This document shows, piece after piece, positions 32,890 through 41,114 of a DNA stretch of 44,946 bases (position 1 is its first letter; each line of letters opens with the position of its first letter). This DNA is from Chloroflexota bacterium. Its GTDB lineage: Bacteria > Chloroflexota > Chloroflexia > QHBQ01 > JADMIH01. A program made the position numbers and the translations under genes. The notes beneath the pieces are model-generated. The model did not search any database. It was not told the origin of the DNA and was given only the letters and a program-made list of their open reading frames with translations. The stretch spans positions 1 through 44,946 of the forward strand of contig JADMIH010000014.1 of NCBI GenBank assembly GCA_015478675.1, given 5' to 3'.

Positions 32890-33065
32890 CTCTGATATTG
32901 TCTTATACAGTCCAGTCTGGAAGGTTGGCGTTCACGGTCATCCCCTTCAGGCCACACTCTTAAGCTCAGCAGGCGTCCAACGACGCAAAGATAGAGGTAA
33001 AAGCAGCCCGACCCGGAATCCTTATGCCAGGAGAGGGATCGAGGGGGAAAAGGAGGAGCTATTCT

Positions 33066-34385
33066 ATGTTTCCACCGATAGGCGGTAGCTCAAACCGGCC
33101 CGTACCTATACAGTACGGCCATAACCGCAACGACGACCTACCATCAGAGAATTTCGCGCAGATAAAAGTCATAGGCGTAGGTGGCGGTGGATCGAACGCC
33201 GTCAACCGTATGATACAGGCCGGTGTCAAGGGTGTGGATTTCATCGCAGTGAACACCGATGCCCAGGCTCTGGTACACTCCGAAGCGCCTACGCGCATTC
33301 GCATAGGCGATAAGCTAACCAAAGGCCTCGGCTCAGGTGGCAACCCTGATGTGGGTCGCCGCGCCGCCGACGAAAGCAGCGAAGAGCTTTTCGAGGTGCT
33401 CAAGGGCGCTGACATGGTATTCATCACCGCAGGCATGGGCGGCGGCACAGGCACAGGCGCTTCCCCCGTTATCGCCCAGATCTCGCGGGAAATCGGCGCG
33501 CTCACCGTAGCCGTAGTCACCAAGCCTTTCACCTTTGAAGGCCCGCGCCGCAGGCTCTCGGCCGACGAAGGCATAACCGGCCTGAAAGAACAGGTAGATA
33601 CACTCATAACCATACCCAATGACCGGCTCCTCCAGATAGCTGACAAGAAAACCACCCTCAACGAGGCTTTCCGTATCGCTGATGATGTGCTTCGCCAGGG
33701 CATCCAGGGCATATCGGACCTTATAACCGAGCCGGGCTTAATTAACCTTGACTTCGCCGACGTCAAGAGCATTATGCAAGTGGCAGGCTCCGCGCTTATG
33801 GCCGTCGGACGGGGCACAGGCGACACCCGTTGCATGGACGCCGCACGCCAGGCGATAGAATCACCACTGCTGGAAATCAGCATCGAGGGAGCAAAGGGCG
33901 TCCTCTTCAACATCACCGGCGGCTCTGACCTCGGAATGCTCGAAGTAACCGAAGCGGCTTCCGTCATCCAACAGGCTGCTGACCCTGATGCAAATATCAT
34001 TTTCGGCGCTGTGATAGACCCGGAGATGGGCAACGATGTGAAGATTACCCTGATCGCCACTGGCTTTGATTCGTCACGCCGCCAGGCAGAGATGCGCCCC
34101 AACTACGGCAGACATGAGACGGGGAGTAGCGCACCTGCGCAGCGCGATCAGAGCCAGCATGCTCCTGCGTATAACCAGCCGCCTTATACCGGGCAACAGT
34201 ATGTGGAGAACGGCAACGGGCAATCGCAGCCGAACGCCGGGGGCCAGCCGCAATCGCAATCGCAATCGCAGCCCCAGAATCCTTCGCAGGTACGCCCAAC
34301 CACTCCACGGCCGGCAGTGCAGCCTCAAAGCGGCGACGAACTGGACATACCACCTTTCCTCTATCCCAAGTTCAAGAATCGCTGA
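33066..34385 (+). CDS. ftsZ: Cell division protein FtsZ
   Basis: Tubulin-like GTPase that forms the division ring. Seen: [18 protein letters not shown] near 34-51, the GTP signature [13 protein letters not shown] near 126-138, [20 protein letters not shown], and TLIATGFDS near the end of the core. The C-terminal linker is Gln/Ser/Asn/Pro-rich and carries the repeated hexamer CAATCG (34251-34268). It ends in [14 protein letters not shown], the FtsA/SepF-binding tail. ATG 33066 is chosen with AAGGAGG (33050-33056); the frame stays open to 33024. Length is 439 residues. A strong terminator follows. Confidence 0.97.
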   Translation: MFPPIGGSSNRPVPIQYGHNRNDDLPSENFAQIKVIGVGGGGSNAVNRMIQAGVKGVDFIAVNTDAQALVHSEAPTRIRIGDKLTKGLGSGGNPDVGRRAADESSEELFEVLKGADMVFITAGMGGGTGTGASPVIAQISREIGALTVAVVTKPFTFEGPRRRLSADEGITGLKEQVDTLITIPNDRLLQIADKKTTLNEAFRIADDVLRQGIQGISDLITEPGLINLDFADVKSIMQVAGSALMAVGRGTGDTRCMDAARQAIESPLLEISIEGAKGVLFNITGGSDLGMLEVTEAASVIQQAADPDANIIFGAVIDPEMGNDVKITLIATGFDSSRRQAEMRPNYGRHETGSSAPAQRDQSQHAPAYNQPPYTGQQYVENGNGQSQPNAGGQPQSQSQSQPQNPSQVRPTTPRPAVQPQSGDELDIPPFLYPKFKNR

Positions 34386-34421
34386 CTTCCTACCTCGCTC
34401 TCGCCATAATAGGTACATAGT

Positions 34422-34470
34422 AAAAGGAAAGAGCTACCACGCTCCGTAATCGTGGTAGCTCTTTCCTTTT
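34422..34470 (+). terminator. Intrinsic terminator after ftsZ
   Basis: A perfect 20-bp stem (34422-34441 with 34451-34470) with a 9-nt loop, the right arm ending in CTTTCCTTTT. It closes the ddl-ftsQ-ftsA-ftsZ unit. Stem and T-rich edge make this the clearest terminator of the window. Confidence 0.85.
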
Positions 34471-34478
34471 GGAGCATA

Positions 34479-34560
34479 ACGTTCAGACTCTCTAAACTCC
34501 TGGCCCGAACATTTACAGGCGCGTGCCATCTTGCAGACATCTGTATTTACTATTTATACT
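34479..34560 (+). promoter_or_regulatory. Promoter with upstream repeat-like end motifs, for the PIG-L gene
   Basis: TTGCAG (34531-34536), an 18-bp spacer and TATACT (34555-34560) precede the gene at 34587. Thirteen bases before the -35 stands CCGAACATTTACA, identical to the right end of repeat copy 1 (317-329). TAACGTTCAGA (34478-34488) resembles the left end. Here the two ends are only about 30 bp apart, with no hairpin core, so this is either a deletion derivative of the element or a free-standing binding site. Confidence 0.5.
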
Positions 34561-34586
34561 AACCAATGAGAGGAGGAGACAGAGCA

Positions 34587-35537
34587 TTGAGGGACAAGCA
34601 ACACACGATCATGGCCGTCCACGCCCACCCCGACGATGAGGTGGTCTTCACGGGAGGAACACTCGCCCTGTATCACAGCAGGGGGGCGCGCATCGTTCTG
34701 GTTACTGCAACAGGAGGTGAGGAGGGCGAGATACATGACCCTGACCTCGACCCTGAGGAAGCGCGCCCACGATTGGGCGAGATAAGGCGCGAGGAGCTGC
34801 GCCGCGCGGTCCGCATATTGGGGATAGACGACCTGGAGCTTCTGAACTACAGAGACTCCGGCATGGTAGGCACCGAAGCGAATGCTCATGCCGAGAACTT
34901 CCATAACTCTGATCGCGAGGAAGCGGCGCGCAGGTTAGTGGCGCTCGTGCGACGCTACAGGCCCCAAGTGCTCATTACATATGATGAGAACGGGTCTTAC
35001 GGCCACCCCGACCACATAGCCGCTAACGTAATCACACAGATGGCATACGATAGCGCCGGCGATCCTTCATATCATCCTGAGCTTGGCGAGCCGTGGGAGC
35101 CGCAAAAACTCTATTACTCGCACTGGGCCGAAGAGAACTTCGTAAAGGCGAAGGTGATGTACGAAGAGCGCGGCCTGAAGTGGCCCTGGGACGCGGAGGA
35201 GCAGAAGGACGCCGATCCTGAGCACACGAGCACCGAAGAAGCTGTTGCCGAGCAAGAGGAAAAAGAGGAGGAGGCAAAGGAGGAGGGCAAGCCGCCTGAA
35301 TACCTGCCGCCTCCCGTAACCACGCGAATAGATGTGCGCCGCTTTGTACCGCAAAAGCGGAAGGCTGTGCTGGTGCATCGCACACAATTTTCCAACGGTG
35401 GCCTCTTCCTGACAATGCCCGACGACATTGCTGACGTTGCCTTCGGTGAAGAAGACTACAGCCTGGTGAAGAGCCGTGTGCAGGCTCCTGACCAGGAAGA
35501 TGACCTCCTGGCGGGGCTGACGGCGAGCAAGGGCTGA
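34587..35537 (+). CDS. PIG-L family (MshB/Mca-like) deacetylase
   Basis: Zinc-dependent N-acetylglucosamine-type deacetylase or amidase. The metal motif is AHPDDE (residues 13-18), the second motif YGHPDH (138-143), and NYRDSGMVGT is typical of Mca, which hydrolyses mycothiol conjugates. The C-terminal half holds a highly acidic stretch (EEQKDADPEHTSTEEAVAEQ and onward) before AVLVHRTQFSNGG, again Mca-like. TTG at 34587 is chosen with AGGAGGAG 8 bases upstream; ATG 34566 lacks a ribosome site. Length is 316 residues. It stands before a GNAT-like gene and a MshA-like glycosyltransferase, so thiol or glycoconjugate metabolism is possible. Substrate unknown. Confidence 0.85.
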   Translation: MRDKQHTIMAVHAHPDDEVVFTGGTLALYHSRGARIVLVTATGGEEGEIHDPDLDPEEARPRLGEIRREELRRAVRILGIDDLELLNYRDSGMVGTEANAHAENFHNSDREEAARRLVALVRRYRPQVLITYDENGSYGHPDHIAANVITQMAYDSAGDPSYHPELGEPWEPQKLYYSHWAEENFVKAKVMYEERGLKWPWDAEEQKDADPEHTSTEEAVAEQEEKEEEAKEEGKPPEYLPPPVTTRIDVRRFVPQKRKAVLVHRTQFSNGGLFLTMPDDIADVAFGEEDYSLVKSRVQAPDQEDDLLAGLTASKG

Positions 35538-35657
35538 GCGGCTATCATTTGCTCCTGGTTACGAACTTCGCCTGCCGTCACGATTTGTTATAATTGGGGA
35601 GTGAAAGCGCGCCGCACGCGTACAGCGTAGATCAGGCAAGGGGTAGATATAGCTCAT

Positions 35658-36791
35658 ATGGTATCCGCGTCGTCAGGACTTACAGTTGAAGTGGCTCACA
35701 ATCTCGATGCCGCCTTGAGCAGCGAGGGGCCTTCGGGCGCGTGGCTTAAGAGAGAAGAGTGGGACGAGCTTCTGGCCCGCTCTGCGTCAAACATCGTCTT
35801 TATGACCTGGCAGTGGCAAAGCGTCTGGTGGCGGCACTTTGGCGCTCAGGAGGAGTGTAGACTTCATCTACTGGTAGTGCGTGATGAAAAGGGAGCGCTT
35901 ACAGGTGTAGCTCCCCTTTTTATTACCTCCGAACCACTGCCGCCACCCAAAGCATATAAACAGGGCGCGCTGCGGCCCAAAGGCGAAGGGGCACCTTTAC
36001 GCATAGTTCGGATCGTTGGCGGCATTGACGTAGCCGATTACCTCGATGTGATAGCGCCTCACAACCGAATGGAGAATGTATGGTCGGTGGTGCTCGACTA
36101 TCTTGTGGAGCAGCGCGTTGAATGGGACGTGATAGACTTCCATTCCCTGCCGCAATTCTCACCTTCGCATCAGATTTTGCCCCGTCTGGCAGCCGAGAGG
36201 GAGCTTGATTTCCAGCTGTTCCCGGAGGATGTAAGCCCCGTTATCTCTTTGCCGGTGGATTGGGAGGCTTATCTGATGAGCCTGCGCAAGAAAGATCGCC
36301 ATGAACTCCGGCGTAAAGTGCGCAAGCTGGAAGGCCGAGATGACGTAAAGTGGTATCTCGTCTCGCCCACTGATGCTGAGGCGCTGCATACTGCTATGAA
36401 GGTCTTCCTCAACTTGCTCAGGAGGAGCGACCCCGAAAAAGCCGGCTTCATGGACGATAAGATGGCAAGCTACTTTCTCGATATGGCCACCAGCCTCGCT
36501 GACACAGGCTGGCTTGATCTTGCCATTCTGGAGGTGGACAGCCAGCCTGCTTCCGCCTACTTATCCTTCGTCTTCAATGGCCGTCTTTACCTGTACAACT
36601 CAGGATACGACCCCAGGTTCGCCTCGTACAGCGCGGGCGTAGCGTTACTCGCCTATCGTATCCACAAGGCGATCCTGCAAGGCTGCCGCTACTTCGACTT
36701 TCTACGAGGGGACGAGCCATACAAGTACGATTTCGGTGCGAAGAACCAGTACGTTTACAGGGCGCTCTGCCTGGCAAGTGAGCAGTCGTAA
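35658..36791 (+). CDS. FemAB/BioF2-like GNAT acyltransferase
   Basis: A 377-residue cytoplasmic protein of the FemAB-related (acetyltransferase_6, CelD/BcsL-type) group. Typical pieces: FMTWQWQSVWWRHFG near 49-63, the RKKDRHELRRKVRKLE helix near 213-228, SAYLSFVFNGRLYLYNSGYDP near 296-316, then VALLAYRIHKAILQGCRYFDFLRGDEPYK (short pieces VALLAYRIHKAI, FDFLRGDEPYKY). The last motif is strongly conserved in this family. Members transfer acyl or aminoacyl groups in wall or polysaccharide synthesis; the substrate is unknown here. A -10 TATAAT at 35589-35594 suggests its own promoter. Confidence 0.82.
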   Translation: MVSASSGLTVEVAHNLDAALSSEGPSGAWLKREEWDELLARSASNIVFMTWQWQSVWWRHFGAQEECRLHLLVVRDEKGALTGVAPLFITSEPLPPPKAYKQGALRPKGEGAPLRIVRIVGGIDVADYLDVIAPHNRMENVWSVVLDYLVEQRVEWDVIDFHSLPQFSPSHQILPRLAAERELDFQLFPEDVSPVISLPVDWEAYLMSLRKKDRHELRRKVRKLEGRDDVKWYLVSPTDAEALHTAMKVFLNLLRRSDPEKAGFMDDKMASYFLDMATSLADTGWLDLAILEVDSQPASAYLSFVFNGRLYLYNSGYDPRFASYSAGVALLAYRIHKAILQGCRYFDFLRGDEPYKYDFGAKNQYVYRALCLASEQS

Positions 36792-36855
36792 AGACTATTT
36801 ACCATAACTGTACCAGCTAGAGAGTTGTGAAAGGACCAGGGAAGATCAAATAACC

Positions 36856-38127
36856 ATGTGTAGAATCGCGATGATAAGCATGCATACCTGCCCCCTGGCC
36901 TGCCCACAGGCGTTGCTGGGTGGGCGTGAGACCGGTGGGATGAATGTGTATGTTCGTGAGCTTAGCCGTGAGCTGGGAAGGCGCGGCAAACGCGTGGACG
37001 TTTTTACCCGCTTTCAGGATGCAGAGACAGAAGAGATAGAGACCTTTGGCTACGATGCCAGGGTGATCCACTTGCCCGCCGGAGCGTTAGCTCCATATGA
37101 TAAGAATAAGCTCATCAACCATGTGGGCCAGTTCGTTGAGGGCATAGAGCAATTTGCCCTGAAAGAAGGCATCAGCTACGACCTGGTGCATGGTCATTAC
37201 TGGCTGTCGGGCGTGGTAGGGCACAACCTCCAGGAGCGATGGAACGTGCCTCTGGTGCAGATGTTCCATACACTTGGGGAACTGAAGAATAGCGTCGCCA
37301 AAAGCGGTGAAGAGCAGGAAGTAGGGGCGCGTATCGAAACAGAGCGTGAAGTTATGCGCTGGGCTGACCGGATAGTAGCTGCCACACCTCTTGAGCGGGC
37401 GCAGATGTCGTGGTTCTACAGCGCTGACGCGAAGAAGATCAGCGTGATACCTGCCGGTGTAGATACCAACCTCTTCTATCCGCGTGACCGCGCACAGGTA
37501 CGTAGGGAGCTTGGCCTGCCTGACCTGGCGACCCCTATACTTCTTTTTGTGGGCCGTATCGAGAGGCTAAAAGGGCTGGACACCCTGCTGGAGTCGGTAG
37601 CGGTGGTGAGTCGCACCTGCTCAGGACGCAACCTGAAAGTGCTGATTGTCGGCGGTGGCGGGCAGACCGAAGAGGAAAATGCCGAGTTGCACCGCGTAGT
37701 CCAACTTTATCACGACCTGAACCTTGAAGAGCAGGTGGAGTTCGTCGGTTCCAGGCCACAGGAGATGCTGCCTCTCTATTACGCGTCAGCGGACATAACA
37801 GTGATGCCCTCGCACTACGAGTCGTTCGGCCTGGTAGCTGTGGAGTCTATGGCTTCGGGCACCCCGGTGATTGCTTCTAACGTGGGTGGATTATCCTATA
37901 CTGTGAAAGATGGCGAGACCGGCTTCCTGGTGCCTGAAGAGAACCACTTCGCCCTGGCCGAGCAGGTGCATAATCTCCTCAAGAACCCTGAGCTACGCCT
38001 TCGGATGGGCGAGCAAGCAGCCGAGCACGCCAAGCAATACTCCTGGAGCAATATCGCAGCCGAGATGGTAGACCTATACGACGCCGAGATATTCGCCCGA
38101 TGTGGCACCTCGTGCAGCTGCGTTTAG
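36856..38127 (+). CDS. GT4 glycosyltransferase, MshA/sucrose-synthase-like
   Basis: Retaining GT-B glycosyltransferase of 423 residues. N-terminal domain: GGRETGGMNVYVRELSRELGRR, like the GGMNVYV of MshA, and VHGHYWLSGVVGHNL. C-terminal domain: ISVIPAGVDTNLFYPRD, LLFVGRIERLKGLDTLLES and the sugar-nucleotide motif HYESFGLVAVESMASGTPVIAS. MshA makes the first intermediate of mycothiol from UDP-GlcNAc and inositol phosphate; the family also has wall-polymer enzymes. The tail CGTSCSCV, with three cysteines in eight residues, and cysteines at 2, 12 and 16 are odd for a cytosolic transferase. GGGAAG stands upstream of the ATG. Confidence 0.85.
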   Translation: MCRIAMISMHTCPLACPQALLGGRETGGMNVYVRELSRELGRRGKRVDVFTRFQDAETEEIETFGYDARVIHLPAGALAPYDKNKLINHVGQFVEGIEQFALKEGISYDLVHGHYWLSGVVGHNLQERWNVPLVQMFHTLGELKNSVAKSGEEQEVGARIETEREVMRWADRIVAATPLERAQMSWFYSADAKKISVIPAGVDTNLFYPRDRAQVRRELGLPDLATPILLFVGRIERLKGLDTLLESVAVVSRTCSGRNLKVLIVGGGGQTEEENAELHRVVQLYHDLNLEEQVEFVGSRPQEMLPLYYASADITVMPSHYESFGLVAVESMASGTPVIASNVGGLSYTVKDGETGFLVPEENHFALAEQVHNLLKNPELRLRMGEQAAEHAKQYSWSNIAAEMVDLYDAEIFARCGTSCSCV

Positions 38128-38326
38128 CCTCAAGTATACATCACCCGTGCCTGGCCCAGCTTTAGGTTCGTAGAGCAAGGGCGTCTCAATCGTAGGCTGG
38201 ACGAGAAGGCAAAGGCGCTTCCCTATCAGGTTGCTCTAATGCGCGCCGCAAAGTGACAAATTAACCGCCAGGGGCGGGAAATTGCGGCGTTGTGTGCCTT
38301 ACCAGCATTGTCCTGGAACCCCAAAG

Positions 38327-39769
38327 ATGTCCAAGAGCTATGCTTATGACGCGGTAATAGTAGGTGGCGGGCCAAACGGCCTGGCGGCGGCCATTACGAT
38401 GGCACGTGCCGGTTGCTCAACCCTCTTGCTTGAGGCAAGAGGCACTATAGGCGGAGGAAGCCGCTCTGCCGAGCTGACGCTACCCGGCTTCGTGCACGAC
38501 ATCTGCTCAGCAATACACCCTCTGGGAGTTGGCTCCCCATTCATGCGCAGCCTGCCTCTTGAGCGCTATGGCCTGAAGTGGATTTACCCGCCTGTGGCGC
38601 TGGCGCACCCGCTGGATGATGGCACGGCAGCTTTGCTGCAACGGTCGGTGCTGAAAAGCTCTCTTTCGCTGAGGCGCGATGCTTCTATTTACCGCAAGCT
38701 CATGGCTCCGCTCGTGAAAGATTGGGGCAGGATCGAGCCTGCGGTGCTGGCTCCGCTCGTCGTGCCACAGCACCCGGTCGCCGTGGCGCGCTTCGGCATA
38801 GTTGCGCTGCTTCCGGCTCGGCTGCTGGCATCTCTCCTCTTCAAAGGGGAGCTAGCTCAGGGGATGTTCGGGGGGCTGGCGGCCCACTCTATGCTGCCCA
38901 TCGAGGCTCCTGGCACAGCAGCGGCGGGCCTGGTGCTGGGTATCCTGGCGCACACCGTTGGCTGGCCGATGGCCGGAGGCGGGTCGCAGCAGATAGCGAA
39001 CGCTATGGCTGCATATCTATACTCGCTGGGCGGACAGATCGAGACGGGCCTGCCTGTTGTGTCTATAGACGATCTGCCCTCTGCTCGTGCTACATTCTTC
39101 GATGTAACACCGCGCCAACTGGTGGGCATCGCGGGGCCTCGCTTACCGGAATGGTACAAGAAGCAACTGGCGCGCTACCGCTACGGCCCTGGCGTCTTCA
39201 AGCTAGACTACGCGCTCGATGGGCCTATCCCCTGGACTGCCTCGGAATGTACCCTGGCAGGTACGGTGCATCTTGGAGGAAGCCTGCAAGAGATAGCTGC
39301 TGCCGAGAGGGGGGTGTGGGAGGGAAAGTTGCCCGAAAAGCCGTTCGTGCTGTTGGCTCAGCAAAGCCTTTTCGACACGACCCGTGCACCCGACGGCAAG
39401 CAAACCGCGTGGGCTTACTGCCATGTGCCGAACGGCTCACATTTTGATATGACCTCCCGTATAGAGGGGCAGATCGAGCGATTTGCTCCGGGGTTTAGGG
39501 AGCGCATACTGGCCCGCCATGTTATGCCGCCACGTGCTATGCAGCGTTATAACCCGAACTACATCGGCGGCGATATAAACGGGGGAGTGCAAGACCTGTT
39601 GCAGATGTTTACGCGCCCCACGCCCGCCTGGAGGCCCTACCGCACAGCTACTCGCGGTATTTATATTTGCTCATCGTCCACGCCGCCCGGCGGAGGCGTG
39701 CACGGGCTGTGTGGGTACTTCGCCGCGCAAACCGCTCTCCAGGACCTGGGGCAGAAGAAAGGCTACTGA
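38327..39769 (+). CDS. FAD-dependent oxidoreductase, phytoene-dehydrogenase-like
   Basis: A 480-residue flavoprotein. The dinucleotide fold is YDAVIVGGGPNGLAAAITMARAG at the N-terminus (short form GGGPNGLAAA), with LLLEARGTIGGGSRSAEL for the ribose-binding acid and FAD loop. GWPMAGGGSQQIANAMAAYL and TPPGGGVHGLCGYFAA near the end are the CrtI/NAD(P)-binding-like family motifs. Such proteins include phytoene desaturases and related uncharacterised enzymes; the carotenoid role is not shown here as no other carotenoid gene is present. ATG 38327 gives the proper start just before the fold; the open frame runs upstream to 38282. No ribosome site stands out. Confidence 0.85.
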   Translation: MSKSYAYDAVIVGGGPNGLAAAITMARAGCSTLLLEARGTIGGGSRSAELTLPGFVHDICSAIHPLGVGSPFMRSLPLERYGLKWIYPPVALAHPLDDGTAALLQRSVLKSSLSLRRDASIYRKLMAPLVKDWGRIEPAVLAPLVVPQHPVAVARFGIVALLPARLLASLLFKGELAQGMFGGLAAHSMLPIEAPGTAAAGLVLGILAHTVGWPMAGGGSQQIANAMAAYLYSLGGQIETGLPVVSIDDLPSARATFFDVTPRQLVGIAGPRLPEWYKKQLARYRYGPGVFKLDYALDGPIPWTASECTLAGTVHLGGSLQEIAAAERGVWEGKLPEKPFVLLAQQSLFDTTRAPDGKQTAWAYCHVPNGSHFDMTSRIEGQIERFAPGFRERILARHVMPPRAMQRYNPNYIGGDINGGVQDLLQMFTRPTPAWRPYRTATRGIYICSSSTPPGGGVHGLCGYFAAQTALQDLGQKKGY

Positions 39770-39829
39770 AAGAGGTCGGGGCGCAACTTTGCGCGGTTGA
39801 GAAGCCCTGCGCTGTGGGAGGAGGGGTGC

Positions 39830-40189
39830 TCTGTTTTAGTGGATGCCCCGGCTGCCCGTAACGCCGAGAGGCACGACTTGCAAATTACCCGCGCCTTCTA
39901 CAGAATGCTCCCTGAGCAGCTGCGCGCCTGCACATGAGGTGCAGGCTTGTGATGAGTTGGCACCGACCGTGCAGGGCCATACCATTACGAGCTTGATGAT
40001 GGGCGAGGCCTGACGCGAATTGTCTTTAGCATCTTCAGCGGCGCGCTAGAGACGAGCACCTATAAACCAACAAGCTCTACCCAACAGGTAGGCTTGTTTG
40101 CTTGTGGAAGCGACGTGGCTTCTATCTTCATGCACGACAGCCTGAAGGTGCACATCGTAGATTACACGAGCAGCAGGATATATCATTGA
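39830..40189 (+). pseudogene. Possible decayed gene fragment after the FAD oxidoreductase
   Basis: In the same frame as the preceding gene the sequence reads DAPAARNAERHDLQIT, then FYRMLPEQLRACT and a stop. Two more stops follow (in-frame near 39924-39952). It then reads 75 open codons including YHYELDDGRGLTRIVF, QQVGLFACGSDVASIF and DSLKVHIVDYTSS. This looks more protein-like than random DNA, but I recognise no family and no usable start. A hairpin GCCTGCAC/GTGCAGGC (near 39926-39947) lies at the break. Confidence 0.3.
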
Positions 40190-40785
40190 TCCACTACTAC
40201 GTACCTGAGAATACCCGCCGGTAAGGCAAATCCTTCAGATGCTGAGCCGTATCTAAAGTCACGGGCTTACCTGCCGCAAAATCTTCGGTTGGTTCTTTGA
40301 TGGTTGCTTGAGGAAAGTCTTGTTGCATATACAAGTATGCTTTCAAATGCCTTACTGATTGTCAACAGGTAAAGAAACGAGGGGCGGTAAAGCTGAGAGA
40401 AATGACACAGCCTATAGCAGTACAAATGAGCACTATAAGCCAGAACCGAGCAGGGAAGCGACAAAGGTTACTGGCAGAAATTGGCAACCAGCCTGATACA
40501 GTAAGCTAAAGTAGGACGAAGGGAGAGGTCGTAAATTGGTGAAGACGGAGGCAAGATACGTTGCTGCTCCATGTGAAGAGCGCTCCGAGATTCAATCATT
40601 CAACTCTTGGTGCGGCAAAGTACGAGGGCCGTAAAAAGATCGTTGAGCTTGTGCAGGAGAAGGGTTAGCTATTCAAGGTGTGGCTCAGTAACGTAGTCTG
40701 ATGCCTAAAATTGTACATTTTGTCAAAGGTACTTTAGTACTATTGACTCACGCATTACTTTGGGCTATCCTGCACCTGACGAAGG

Positions 40786-40904
40786 TACTAGTACAGCTTG
40801 GCTCAATAAGCCTACATTATAGAACCTGTCATGACCATAGAACCTGGCACGAACACGTTGCTGCCTGAGAAACCGCTGGTTCTTTTAGGCCAAGCTGTAC
40901 TAGT
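40786..40904. mobile_element. 119-bp element with 16-bp perfect terminal inverted repeats
   Basis: ACTAGTACAGCTTGGC (40786-40801) is the exact reverse complement of 40889-40904. GGT flanks both ends (40783-40785 and 40905-40907), a possible 3-bp target duplication. The inside is non-coding and holds ATAGAACCTG twice. The shape fits a small non-autonomous transposon. It lies 210 bp upstream of the RHS gene. Confidence 0.6.
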
Positions 40905-41114
40905 GGTGGCGGATCATTCTGTTTCTTCCGATAGATGAATATCCGAGACGAATACCCCGGGCACCCGTTCATGGTTTCTTATCTGCTCTCGTATAGAGCG
41001 CGTGCGCTTTAGCTATGTGCGCCCCTGGTTCGTTGGGTCCATCTACTGAAGCTTTCTTCGTCTGCTACTCTTACTCGTTCACTAACTCCTTGTATGAGGA
41101 AAGGTGGTCTTCAC

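Larger units (their letters stand above)
39770..41114. other. Gene-poor junction with debris and a small repeat element
   Basis: About 1.3 kb with no intact gene. It contains the possible decayed frame at 39830-40189, a 37-codon piece at 40555-40668 (LHVKSAPRFNHSTLGAAK then IVELVQEKG, stop), and the inverted-repeat element at 40786-40904. Between 40190 and 40540 I see nothing convincing; a 65-codon minus-strand frame at 40267-40464 is low complexity and has no start signal. GC content drops visibly here compared with the division genes, which suggests acquired or decaying DNA next to the RHS gene. Confidence 0.5.

Noticed and set aside
33059..34102. 347-codon minus-strand frame inside ftsZ
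   Set aside because: Complement of the most conserved part of FtsZ; no independent support.
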